Below, in pieces: positions 1 to 6,482 of a DNA stretch of 8,071 nucleotides. The stretch is from the NCBI GenBank assembly GCA_910589555.1, contig CAJUTE010000077.1:1-8071 (forward strand), read 5' to 3'. The position numbers were made by a program, and so were the translations under genes. Origin of the DNA: an uncultured Muribaculum sp. (lineage in GTDB: Bacteria; Bacteroidota; Bacteroidia; Bacteroidales; Muribaculaceae). The notes beneath the pieces are model-generated. The model saw only the letters and a program-made list of their open reading frames with translations. It made no database searches and was not told the origin of the DNA. Every line of letters starts with the position of its first letter. Position 1 is the first letter of the stretch.

Positions 1-101
1 AAATCGAATTCTTCAAACACTTTTCGTAATTTCGCACTTGCCTGTTTAATCTGCGCATCAATTATATTTAATATTTTTTTGCTAAATTCGAAAAATATCA
101 T
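1..101 (-). CDS. Possible N-terminal fragment of a divergent gene, running off the window
   Basis: On the minus strand an ATG at 101-99 opens a frame that stays open to the window edge (33 codons). The predicted peptide begins MIFFEFSKKILNIIDAQ and continues as a charged, probably helical stretch ending in VFEEFDF. I do not recognise a family. Against it: the region is AT-rich, the frame is short, no clear -7 box precedes it, and any promoter of the downstream operon would have to lie within or near it. It may equally be plain intergenic DNA. Confidence 0.22.
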   Translation of the reverse strand, partial: MIFFEFSKKILNIIDAQIKQASAKLRKVFEEFD

Positions 102-175
102 TAAAATTGTGATGACAATACCATTGAACTGATAAAACAATACGCCTAAACATTAAAATACAACAATATAACACA

Positions 176-2119
176 ATGAGTTATCTTAAATTTGATAAAA
201 ACCTCATGATTAACCTGGAGCAATCCTTATCCAAGGAAATGCTCCGAACAAATCAAGCCGGCGCATATCATTGCTCATCAATTGTAGGATGCAACACGCG
301 CAAGCAACACGGACTGCTTGTCATCCCGATTCCCGAGATGGACAACAAGTCATTTGTCATGCTTTCTACTCTTGATGAAACAGTGATCCAACATGGCGCC
401 CCGTTCAATCTCGGATTACACCGTTATTCAGGAGGCGTCTACAGCCCCAACGGACATAAATACATCCGTGAATATGATTGTGAAAGCGTGCCACGCACCA
501 CGTATCGTGTGGGTGGTGTGATTCTGACAAAAGAGATGGTGTTCAGCTCAGAAGAAAACCGCATTCTCATCCGCTACACCCTCGTGGAGGCACATTCGCC
601 CACAACACTCCAGTTCCGCCCATTCCTCGCTTTCCGCGAAGCCAACCAGCTGGTGGTGCAAAACGACCGGCTCAATCAAGAAGGCAAGGAGATAAACAAC
701 GGCATGGGATTCTGCCTCTACCCCGGATTCCCCACATTATATATGCAATTCAACCGCAAGCCCACATGGGTGTCCAACCCCAACTGGTATAACGGCATTG
801 AATATGTGAAAGACCTCGAACGCGGACTACCCTACACTGAAGACCTGTGGGTGCCCGGCTACTTCGAGATTCCAATCAAGAAAGGTGAATCAATAATCTT
901 CTCGTCAGGAGTAAGCGAGACATCACCACGCTCGCTCGCCAAGATGTATGAGCACGAAGTGGCAAGCCGCACCAAGCGCTCAAGTTTCTACAACTGTTTG
1001 AAAAACGCTGCAAAGCAATTCTACATCAAGAACCCCGACGGTGAATACATCGTGTCGGGCTATCCTTGGGGAGAAATAAGAGCGCGCGACATCTTCATCG
1101 CACTTCCCGGCACAACTCTCGCCATAGGTCATGATGAAGATTTCCATAACATCATGGACACTGCCACCAAAGCCTACCGCAACTACATGGACAATGAGAT
1201 GCTCGACAGCCGCATCAATGCCATCGATCTCCCCGACGTTCCGCTTTGGGCTGCATGGAGCATCCAGCAATACAGCAAGTCGGCAGGCATGGATGCCGCA
1301 AGAGAAAAGTATCTGCCATTCCTTGCCGATGTGCTTGACTGGATCATAGCCGGCGGACACCCCAACCTCCAGGTTGACACCAACGGGCTTGTAGGAACCA
1401 CAGGAACCAACACTCCCGTGTCATGGATGAACGCCACCGTCAATGGCTGGCCGCTGATTCCGCGTTCAGGATACCTGGTCGAATTCAATGCATTATGGTA
1501 CAACGCATTGATGTTTGCCGCCAACTTGACCGAAAACGTCGACGGCTATCACAGCCGCCGCGAAAACTGGCTGACGCTCGCCGAACAGGCTAAGCCATCA
1601 TTCGTCCACACATTCCTTAACGACTACGGCTACCTGCATGACTACGTCAACGGTTCCTATTCCGAACTTGCAGTGCGCCCCAACATGGCTATTGCCGTTG
1701 GCATGGACTACTCACCGCTCGACCGCCGTCAACGCAAAGGCGTGCTCGACGTTGTGACACGCGAGCTGCTCACCCCAAAAGGGTTGCGCACCCTGTCGCC
1801 CAAGAGCTACGGCTACCATCCTTTCTACGTGGGAAGCCCCGACGACCGAATCAAAGCCTACCACAACGGCACAGCGCGCCCCTGGCTCATAGGAATGTAT
1901 GCCGATGCCTATATCAAAGTATTCGGCATGAGCGGCATAAGCTACATCGACCGTATGCTCATAGGCTTCGAAGACGAGATGAGCAATGGCTGCATCGGGT
2001 CAATCTCCCAACTTTATGACGGCAACCCGCCATTTACAGGAAGAGGAGCCATATCCCACGCCACCTGCGTTGCCGAAGTGCTCCGCACTCTAAGAAATCT
2101 AAAAAAACTAAACGCATAA
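176..2119 (+). CDS. Glycogen debranching enzyme family protein (amylo-alpha-1,6-glucosidase, GH133 type), catalytic residues apparently substituted
   Basis: This 647-residue protein has the two-domain layout of bacterial glycogen debranching enzymes. An N-terminal beta domain (about residues 15-270) carries the signature RTNQAGAYHCSSIVGCNTRK followed by HGLL. A C-terminal (alpha/alpha)6 glucosidase domain (about 285-643) carries RARDIFIALPG (residues 303-313), SWMNATVNGWPLIPR, VEFNALWYNAL and the closing GSISQLYDGNPP motif. The family removes alpha-1,6-linked glucose from glycogen branches in the cytoplasm. By recall, the C-terminal catalytic pair is Asp in WMD and Glu in the GLPE/GSIPE motif. 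Here these positions read Asn419 (codon 1430-1432) and Gln612 (codon 2009-2011), so hydrolytic activity is doubtful. The ATG at 176 fits the usual family start (M-[SA]-YLKFDK). No clear promoter is visible; TATATTTA at 63-70 is only a near match to a -7 box. It is the first gene of a three-gene operon, nine bases from the next. Confidence 0.93.
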   Translation: MSYLKFDKNLMINLEQSLSKEMLRTNQAGAYHCSSIVGCNTRKQHGLLVIPIPEMDNKSFVMLSTLDETVIQHGAPFNLGLHRYSGGVYSPNGHKYIREYDCESVPRTTYRVGGVILTKEMVFSSEENRILIRYTLVEAHSPTTLQFRPFLAFREANQLVVQNDRLNQEGKEINNGMGFCLYPGFPTLYMQFNRKPTWVSNPNWYNGIEYVKDLERGLPYTEDLWVPGYFEIPIKKGESIIFSSGVSETSPRSLAKMYEHEVASRTKRSSFYNCLKNAAKQFYIKNPDGEYIVSGYPWGEIRARDIFIALPGTTLAIGHDEDFHNIMDTATKAYRNYMDNEMLDSRINAIDLPDVPLWAAWSIQQYSKSAGMDAAREKYLPFLADVLDWIIAGGHPNLQVDTNGLVGTTGTNTPVSWMNATVNGWPLIPRSGYLVEFNALWYNALMFAANLTENVDGYHSRRENWLTLAEQAKPSFVHTFLNDYGYLHDYVNGSYSELAVRPNMAIAVGMDYSPLDRRQRKGVLDVVTRELLTPKGLRTLSPKSYGYHPFYVGSPDDRIKAYHNGTARPWLIGMYADAYIKVFGMSGISYIDRMLIGFEDEMSNGCIGSISQLYDGNPPFTGRGAISHATCVAEVLRTLRNLKKLNA

Positions 2120-2128
2120 CAGCTTGCC

Positions 2129-3391
2129 ATGAAAGCATTAATGTTTGGGTGGGAATTCCCCCCTCATATTTTAGGCGGTCTCGGAACTGCCAGCTACGGA
2201 CTCACAAAAGGCATGTGGGAATGCGGCGACATGGACATTACATTTGTAATACCGAAGCCTCACGGAGACGAGGATAAAAGTTTCGCCAAAATCATAGGCG
2301 CCTCACAGACTCCGGTAGCATGGCGCGATGTCAGCCGCGAATACGTCGAAAGCCGCATCGGCAATGTAATGAACCCCGATGAATATTTCCGCCTGCGCGA
2401 CCATATCTATGCCGATTTCAATTATATGCGGCTTAATGATCTTGGATGCATCGAGTTCTCTGGACGTTACCCCGACAACCTCCTTGAAGAAATAAACAAT
2501 TACTCAATCTGTGCCGGTGTAATCGCAAGAACAGAAGAGTTTGACGTGATACATTCCCATGACTGGCTCACCTACCCCGCCGGCATCCACGCCAAGCAAG
2601 TGACAGGAAAGCCGCTTGTGATCCATGTGCACGCCACCGACTTTGACCGCTCACGCGGAAATGTCAACCCCACGGTTTACAACATCGAGCGCGACGGAAT
2701 GCTCCACGCCGACCACATAATCACCGTAAGTAATCTGACCCGCAACACCGTAATTGAAAAATACGGCATCGACCCGAATAAAGTCACTACCGTACACAAT
2801 GCCGTGACTCCGTTGAGCGAGGAACTGCTAAATGTCAATCCTCCCCGCGCAAAAGAGAAAGTGGTGACATTCTTAGGACGTATCACCATGCAGAAAGGTC
2901 CCGAGTACTTTGTTGAGGCTGCCGCACGAGTGCTTAAAAACAATCACAACGTGAGATTTGTGATGGCAGGAAGCGGCGACATGATGGAAAAGATGATCAC
3001 CCTCGCTGCGGAAAGAGGCATCGCCGACCGATTCCATTTCCCCGGCTTCCAGAAAGGCAAGCAGGTATATGAGATGTTGAAAGCAAGCGATGTGTATATC
3101 ATGCCCTCGGTGTCAGAACCATTCGGCATCTCGCCACTTGAAGCGATGCAGATGGGTGTGCCGTCCATCATATCCAAGCAGAGCGGTTGCGCTGAGATTC
3201 TGACCAATGTGATAAAGACCGACTATTGGGACATCGACGCTATGGCTGATGCCATATACTCTATCGTCACCTATCCCGCCATGTACAATCAACTGCGTGA
3301 GGACGGGCTCGCCGAAGTCAATCAGATCACATGGGACAAAGCAGGAAGAAAGGTGATCGACATCTACAACAAAGTATTACACCGCAATTAA
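2129..3391 (+). CDS. Glycogen-synthase-like glycosyltransferase (GT4/GT5-type GT-B fold)
   Basis: This 420-residue protein is a retaining GT-B glycosyltransferase. The N-terminal starch-synthase-type half opens with MKALMFGWEFPPHILGGLGT, where the Gly-rich turn contacts the nucleotide sugar in this superfamily, and contains HSHDWLTYPAG and HVHATDFDRSR. The C-terminal half has the nucleotide-sugar domain with VTFLGRITMQKGPEYF, VMAGSGD and the E-x7-E motif SEPFGISPLE (Glu330 and Glu338), all apparently intact. The expected reaction is transfer of glucose from a nucleotide sugar onto an alpha-1,4-glucan in the cytoplasm. This rests on family and context, and the donor (ADP- or UDP-glucose) cannot be read from the sequence. 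The gene starts nine bases after the debranching gene stops and lies 36 bases before the GH57 gene, so the three are probably co-transcribed. Length is normal for the family, and no truncation or frameshift is visible. Confidence 0.92.
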   Translation: MKALMFGWEFPPHILGGLGTASYGLTKGMWECGDMDITFVIPKPHGDEDKSFAKIIGASQTPVAWRDVSREYVESRIGNVMNPDEYFRLRDHIYADFNYMRLNDLGCIEFSGRYPDNLLEEINNYSICAGVIARTEEFDVIHSHDWLTYPAGIHAKQVTGKPLVIHVHATDFDRSRGNVNPTVYNIERDGMLHADHIITVSNLTRNTVIEKYGIDPNKVTTVHNAVTPLSEELLNVNPPRAKEKVVTFLGRITMQKGPEYFVEAAARVLKNNHNVRFVMAGSGDMMEKMITLAAERGIADRFHFPGFQKGKQVYEMLKASDVYIMPSVSEPFGISPLEAMQMGVPSIISKQSGCAEILTNVIKTDYWDIDAMADAIYSIVTYPAMYNQLREDGLAEVNQITWDKAGRKVIDIYNKVLHRN

Positions 3392-3427
3392 CAGAAAAAC
3401 CAATTACATACCTAAACTACGAAGCTT

Positions 3428-4879
3428 ATGAAAGCTATTTGTTTTTATTTTCAGATTCATCAGCCGTTCAGGCTTAAAAGATACCGTTTTTTCGATATAG
3501 GAAACGACCATTATTACTACGATGATTTCGCCAATGACGACATCGTGACCCGCATAGCGCACAGAAGCTACATTCCGGCAGCCGAAACATTGCTGCGCAT
3601 GATTGAGTCGACCAACGGCAAGTTCCGTTGCGCGCTTTCTATCTCAGGAATCGCATTGGAACAATTTGAGCAGTATGTGCCCGAGTTCATCGATCTGCTG
3701 AAGAAACTCGCCGACACCGGTCATGTGGAATTCCTCGCTGAGACCTATGCCCACTCACTTTCTTCGCTCGTAGATCCTGAAGAATTCGCCATGCAGGTGA
3801 AGAGCCACGATGAAAAGATATTCGAGCTGTTCGGACAGCATCCTAAAGTGCTCCGCAACACCGAGCTTATCTATTGCGACGAAATGGCTCCGATGATTCA
3901 TGAACTCGGCTACAAGGGCTGCGTGACTGAAGGCGCCAAGCACATCCTCGGATGGAAATCGCCCAACTATGTATACTCAGCAGCGACTTGCCCCAAGCTT
4001 AAATTGCTGTTAAAGAATGACAAGCTCAGCGATGACATCTCTTTCCGTTTCAGCAACCACGAGTGGGACGCATATCCATTGACTGCCGACAAGTATATCG
4101 ACTGGATCGCCAACACTCCGGCTGAAGAGCAGGTGATCAACCTCTTCATGAGCCTTGAGACATTTGGAGAGATACAGCCGCGCGAAAGCGGAATATTCCA
4201 GTTCCTTGAAGCGCTCCCCCGATTTGCCGAGCAGAGAGGCATCGATTTCTGGACTCCGTCGGAAGTGGTGGCAAAGTGCAAAGCTGTCGACACTCTCAGT
4301 GTGCTCCACCCCATCTCTTGGGCAGATGAAGCGCGCGACACAAGCGCATGGCTTGGAAACAAACTCCAGAACGAAGCGTTCAACAAGCTTTATTCCGTAG
4401 CCGAGCGTGTGCGTCTATGTACCGACCGCCGTCTTAAGCAGGACTGGACCTATCTTCAGGCAAGCGACCATTTCTTCTATATGTCGACAAAGCACCTCAA
4501 CGACGGAGCCGTACACGCGATGTTCAGCCCTTACGAAACTCCGTTCCAGGCATTCACCAACTACATGAATGTGCTTGCCGATTTCATCGTCCGTGTTGAA
4601 GAGCAATATCCGCTTTCCATCGAGAATGAGGAATTGAACTCGCTCCTCACCACCATCCGCAATCAAGCAACCGAAATAGAGGTGCTCAACAAAGAAGTGG
4701 CATCAATGCGCAACAACCTTGAACACTTCAACGAAGAACACGCCACTCGCAAGGCTTTGGCGGAAAAAGAATCAGATGAAAAACCGGAGAAAAAAGCTAA
4801 GGAGGTAAAGAAAGCCAAAACCACCGCTAAAAAAGCTACTAAAAAGACTAAAGCCGCTTCTGACGACTCTAAAGAATAA
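3428..4879 (+). CDS. GH57 alpha-amylase-like protein with Ser at the acid/base position and a Lys/Ala-rich tail
   Basis: This 483-residue protein belongs to glycoside hydrolase family 57. It has the first conserved block QIHQP (residues 9-13), ETYAHS (105-110), the nucleophile block RNTELIY with Glu146, the fourth block FMSLETFGE (240-248), and ISWADEARDTSAWLGN (296-311). The family cleaves or transfers alpha-glucans using a Glu nucleophile and an Asp acid/base. In active relatives the fourth block reads like DYETFGE; here the Asp position is Ser242 (codon 4151-4153). Non-catalytic 'alpha-amylase-like' GH57 homologues are known, notably in Bacteroidetes, so this may be one. After the catalytic domain (to about 395) comes a predicted coiled coil (about 397-440), then a tail (about 446-483) rich in KKAK/KKTK-like repeats resembling histone H1. 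The gene is last in the operon and ends 20 bases before a terminator. The start matches the family's first beta strand. Confidence 0.9.
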   Translation: MKAICFYFQIHQPFRLKRYRFFDIGNDHYYYDDFANDDIVTRIAHRSYIPAAETLLRMIESTNGKFRCALSISGIALEQFEQYVPEFIDLLKKLADTGHVEFLAETYAHSLSSLVDPEEFAMQVKSHDEKIFELFGQHPKVLRNTELIYCDEMAPMIHELGYKGCVTEGAKHILGWKSPNYVYSAATCPKLKLLLKNDKLSDDISFRFSNHEWDAYPLTADKYIDWIANTPAEEQVINLFMSLETFGEIQPRESGIFQFLEALPRFAEQRGIDFWTPSEVVAKCKAVDTLSVLHPISWADEARDTSAWLGNKLQNEAFNKLYSVAERVRLCTDRRLKQDWTYLQASDHFFYMSTKHLNDGAVHAMFSPYETPFQAFTNYMNVLADFIVRVEEQYPLSIENEELNSLLTTIRNQATEIEVLNKEVASMRNNLEHFNEEHATRKALAEKESDEKPEKKAKEVKKAKTTAKKATKKTKAASDDSKE

Positions 4880-4899
4880 TACAATTTAGCACATTTCAT

Positions 4900-4946
4900 A
4901 ACATCATAATGATGCCGTATCCATGGCATCATTATGATGTTTTTTT
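4900..4946 (+). terminator. Strong intrinsic terminator of the glycogen operon
   Basis: A perfect 17-bp inverted repeat (4900-4916 with 4925-4941, left arm containing ACATCATAATGATGCC) encloses an 8-base loop and runs into seven T residues (4940-4946). It begins 20 bases after the GH57 stop codon. The other strand has no T tract, so it should act only on + strand transcription. Confidence 0.93.
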
Positions 4947-5003
4947 ATCCCCACACATCTGCCGGCATTTCAGGGGAGTGTGTGTATATTTTTATATTAG
5001 TGT

Positions 5004-5056
5004 CCGGTAATAATATTGGTGTCAGCTTATCTTTCAATTATACAATGGATTACCGG
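5004..5056. repeat. Imperfect long inverted repeat (CCGGTAAT ... ATTACCGG)
   Basis: CCGGTAAT at 5004-5011 is matched by its exact reverse complement at 5049-5056. After a small bulge, ATTG (5015-5018) pairs with CAAT (5043-5046). The enclosed AT-rich loop of about 24 bases encodes nothing recognisable. It lies between the operon terminator and repeat copy 1. It could be a regulatory hairpin, a miniature element or the scar of an insertion sequence; I see no target-site duplication to decide. Confidence 0.5.
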
Positions 5057-5080
5057 TGTTTTTCTGAACATGGACTTATC

Positions 5081-5187
5081 GCCGTGAAACGGCAAAATAA
5101 TTTAAGCACCGCCACGAGGCGATAGCCGAGGTGCGGTGTAAGGTGCACTAATGAACGGGCATCGAAGATGTCCACCAATCAACACCG
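5081..5187 (+). repeat. Dispersed structured repeat, copy 1
   Basis: This 107-base element is about four-fifths identical to the sequence at 7663-7766, in the same orientation. It folds on paper into GCCGT-gaa-ACGGC (5081-5093); CACCGC (5107-5112) with GCGGTG (5133-5138) around a small GGC-gata-GCC hairpin; and GGGCATC-gaa-GATGTCC (5157-5173, one G-U pair). Relative to copy 2, stem pairs A5108-T5137 and A5161-T5169 are changed on both sides so that pairing is kept. It lies downstream of the operon terminator and encodes no believable protein. Confidence 0.85.
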
Positions 5188-5192
5188 TATAG

Positions 5193-5385
5193 CCCCCATT
5201 CCTTCAACAGACTCGCCCGCCCGGGGATAATCCCTCACTTGACGATTACATTCGTCGGGGCTTCGAATTGAAAAATATCCTCGCCGGAACTGCCAAGAAA
5301 GAAGGAATCGAACTTCCCGACCTCCCTGAGGTGGAATTCTATGCCAAACCGGAAGATGCGATGGAACTGAAGAAGATCACAGGTG
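5193..5385 (+). pseudogene. Unrecognised coding remnant, start lost
   Basis: After a stop at 5190-5192 a frame opens whose composition looks like true protein between about 5226 and 5376: DNPSLDDYIRRGFELKNIL, then a segment rich in Lys, Glu and Pro ending PEDAMELKKI. There is no ATG at a sensible place; the only nearby start-like codon is TTG at 5268. The reading then runs out of frame into the Hcp-derived sequence, which is one frame over. I cannot name the family. It is most simply a piece of a gene joined by deletion to the following chimeric pseudogene, though a short expressed peptide cannot be excluded. Confidence 0.45.
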
Positions 5386-5868
5386 TGCTCGGGAGTAGTG
5401 GGTATGCCCGGCACAAAACATATCGAACCCGGAAGAGACGGCAAACCGACAGACTTCTCCGAACTTATTGCCCATGCACAGAAGTGTCCCCCTCCTACCG
5501 AGATTGAGCATGGAGAGATCATCGGCGGGTTTGCTCACCATCAAGTGATTGAACTGGCTCCGAAGATTATTGAGCTCGTCAAGGAGGGTAAGATTCGTAA
5601 ATTTGTGGTGATGGCAGGTTGTGACGGTCGTATGCCTTCGCGTGACTATTATACCAAGTTTGCCGAGGCGCTTCCCAAAGATTGCGTAATCCTCGTCGTG
5701 CCATTCTGCACCCACGAGGGGAGCGGGCTTTCAAACACAGAAAGCTACATAGCCGATGTGTGCAAAGGCTCGACCGTAGCCAAAGGGCTTGCCGTGCGTG
5801 GAGAAACCGCACAAAACAACCGCGAGCAAGCACGCAAGACTGTAAATCGGTGGATTGAACAGCTTTAG
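5383..5868 (+). pseudogene. Chimeric pseudogene: middle of hybrid cluster protein (Hcp) joined in frame to a flavodoxin C-terminus
   Basis: The 161-codon open frame has no proper start (GTG at 5383; a stop at 5368-5370 just upstream in this frame). Residues 4-104 match the centre of Hcp, the hydroxylamine reductase/NO reductase with a hybrid Fe-S-O cluster: GVVGMPGTKHI, CPPPTEIEHGEIIGGFAHHQ, and FVVMAGCDGRMPSRDYYTKF with Cys80, the likely counterpart of the persulfide cysteine. At Leu104/Val105 (about 5694/5695) the sequence switches to a flavodoxin tail, VPFCTHEGSGLSNTESYI through GLAVRG to the natural-looking end WIEQL. The next Hcp cluster ligand, expected 28 residues after Cys80, is lost, as are later ligands and the whole N-terminal half. 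Hcp is normally about 550 residues, a flavodoxin 150-180. A deletion between adjacent hcp and flavodoxin genes would explain this. Function as an enzyme is very unlikely. Confidence 0.85.
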
Positions 5869-5908
5869 AGCCTGTTTAAGAGGGCATCGGATTATAAAAA
5901 ATAATTCG

Positions 5909-5916
5909 TATTTTTG
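5909..5916 (+). promoter_or_regulatory. -7 promoter box (TATTTTTG) of the GNAT gene
   Basis: TATTTTTG matches the Bacteroidetes -7 consensus TAnnTTTG and lies 20 bases before the ATG at 5937, giving a short leader. No convincing -33 TTTG is visible upstream. Confidence 0.6.
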
Positions 5917-5936
5917 CATAAACAAAATTATAGAAC

Positions 5937-6482
5937 ATGGCTGACGAGCAAGCATTTTACCACACCAAAATGATTGAAACCGAAAGATTAGAACTTCGTT
6001 TATGGCGCGAGACCGACGCTGCCGACCTGTTCCGTTATGCCTCTGATGACCGTGTAAGCGAATTGGCGTTATGGCCCACCCACACATCGATTGAGATGAG
6101 CCGTGAAGTAATAAAGCAATTCTTCATGCCACATGACACCACATTTGCCATGGCGCTTAAGGCTACAGGCGAAGTGATAGGCTGCATAGGGCTCGTACCG
6201 GCAGGCGAGGAACACCACTCAGCCGCACGCCTTGAGCGCGAGGTGGGCTACTGGATAGGTTATCCGCATTGGGGCAAAGGGCTTACAACTGAAGCCCTGA
6301 GAGAATTCTTGGTTTACTGCAAAAATCATCTTGGACTTGAATCAGTCCTGCTCACCACCGATTGCAGAAACAAAGGCTCACAACGTGTGGCTGAAAAATG
6401 CGGTTTCATCCCGTTTGACCGCTATGACCTGGATGGCATTGACAGTTTGGCTTACCGCAAGGTGCTGAAAGATCCGGAATAG
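5937..6482 (+). CDS. GNAT-family N-acetyltransferase, RimJ/RimL-like (Acetyltransf_3 type)
   Basis: This 181-residue protein is a GCN5-related acetyltransferase, which moves an acetyl group from acetyl-CoA to an amine. The opening ETERLELRLWRETDAADLF (residues 14-32) is typical of the RimJ/RimL-like branch that acetylates protein N-termini or small substrates. The core strand is REVGYWIGYPHWGKGLTTEA (101-120), where HWGKGLTTEA is the acetyl-CoA pyrophosphate-binding loop. The C-terminal NKGSQRVAEKCGF (145-157) is the family's usual NxxSxxVxEKxGF motif. The ATG at 5937 is 20 bases after a -7 box; a second ATG at 5970 (MIETERLEL) fits the common family start even better, so the first eleven residues may not be real. 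The substrate is unknown. The 3' end overlaps the convergent GrpB-GNAT gene by 31 bases. Confidence 0.9.
   Translation: MADEQAFYHTKMIETERLELRLWRETDAADLFRYASDDRVSELALWPTHTSIEMSREVIKQFFMPHDTTFAMALKATGEVIGCIGLVPAGEEHHSAARLEREVGYWIGYPHWGKGLTTEALREFLVYCKNHLGLESVLLTTDCRNKGSQRVAEKCGFIPFDRYDLDGIDSLAYRKVLKDPE

Noticed and set aside
63..81. Promoter for the glycogen operon (TATATTTA or TATTTTTTTG)
   Set aside because: Neither string fits TAnnTTTG exactly and no properly spaced -33 box is present, so it was not listed as a feature.
980..1524. Long minus-strand and alternate-frame open frames inside the debranching gene
   Set aside because: They lie wholly within a well-supported gene, have no family-like motifs and are typical shadows of GC-biased coding sequence.
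3967..4932. Minus-strand open frames opposite the GH57 gene, one crossing the terminator
   Set aside because: No recognisable motifs, no promoter box, and complete overlap with a well-supported gene or its terminator hairpin.
4934..5125. Open frame of 63 codons starting within the terminator stem and running into repeat copy 1
   Set aside because: It begins inside the hairpin, has no protein-like features, and its KRQNNLS-type end is simply the translated repeat.
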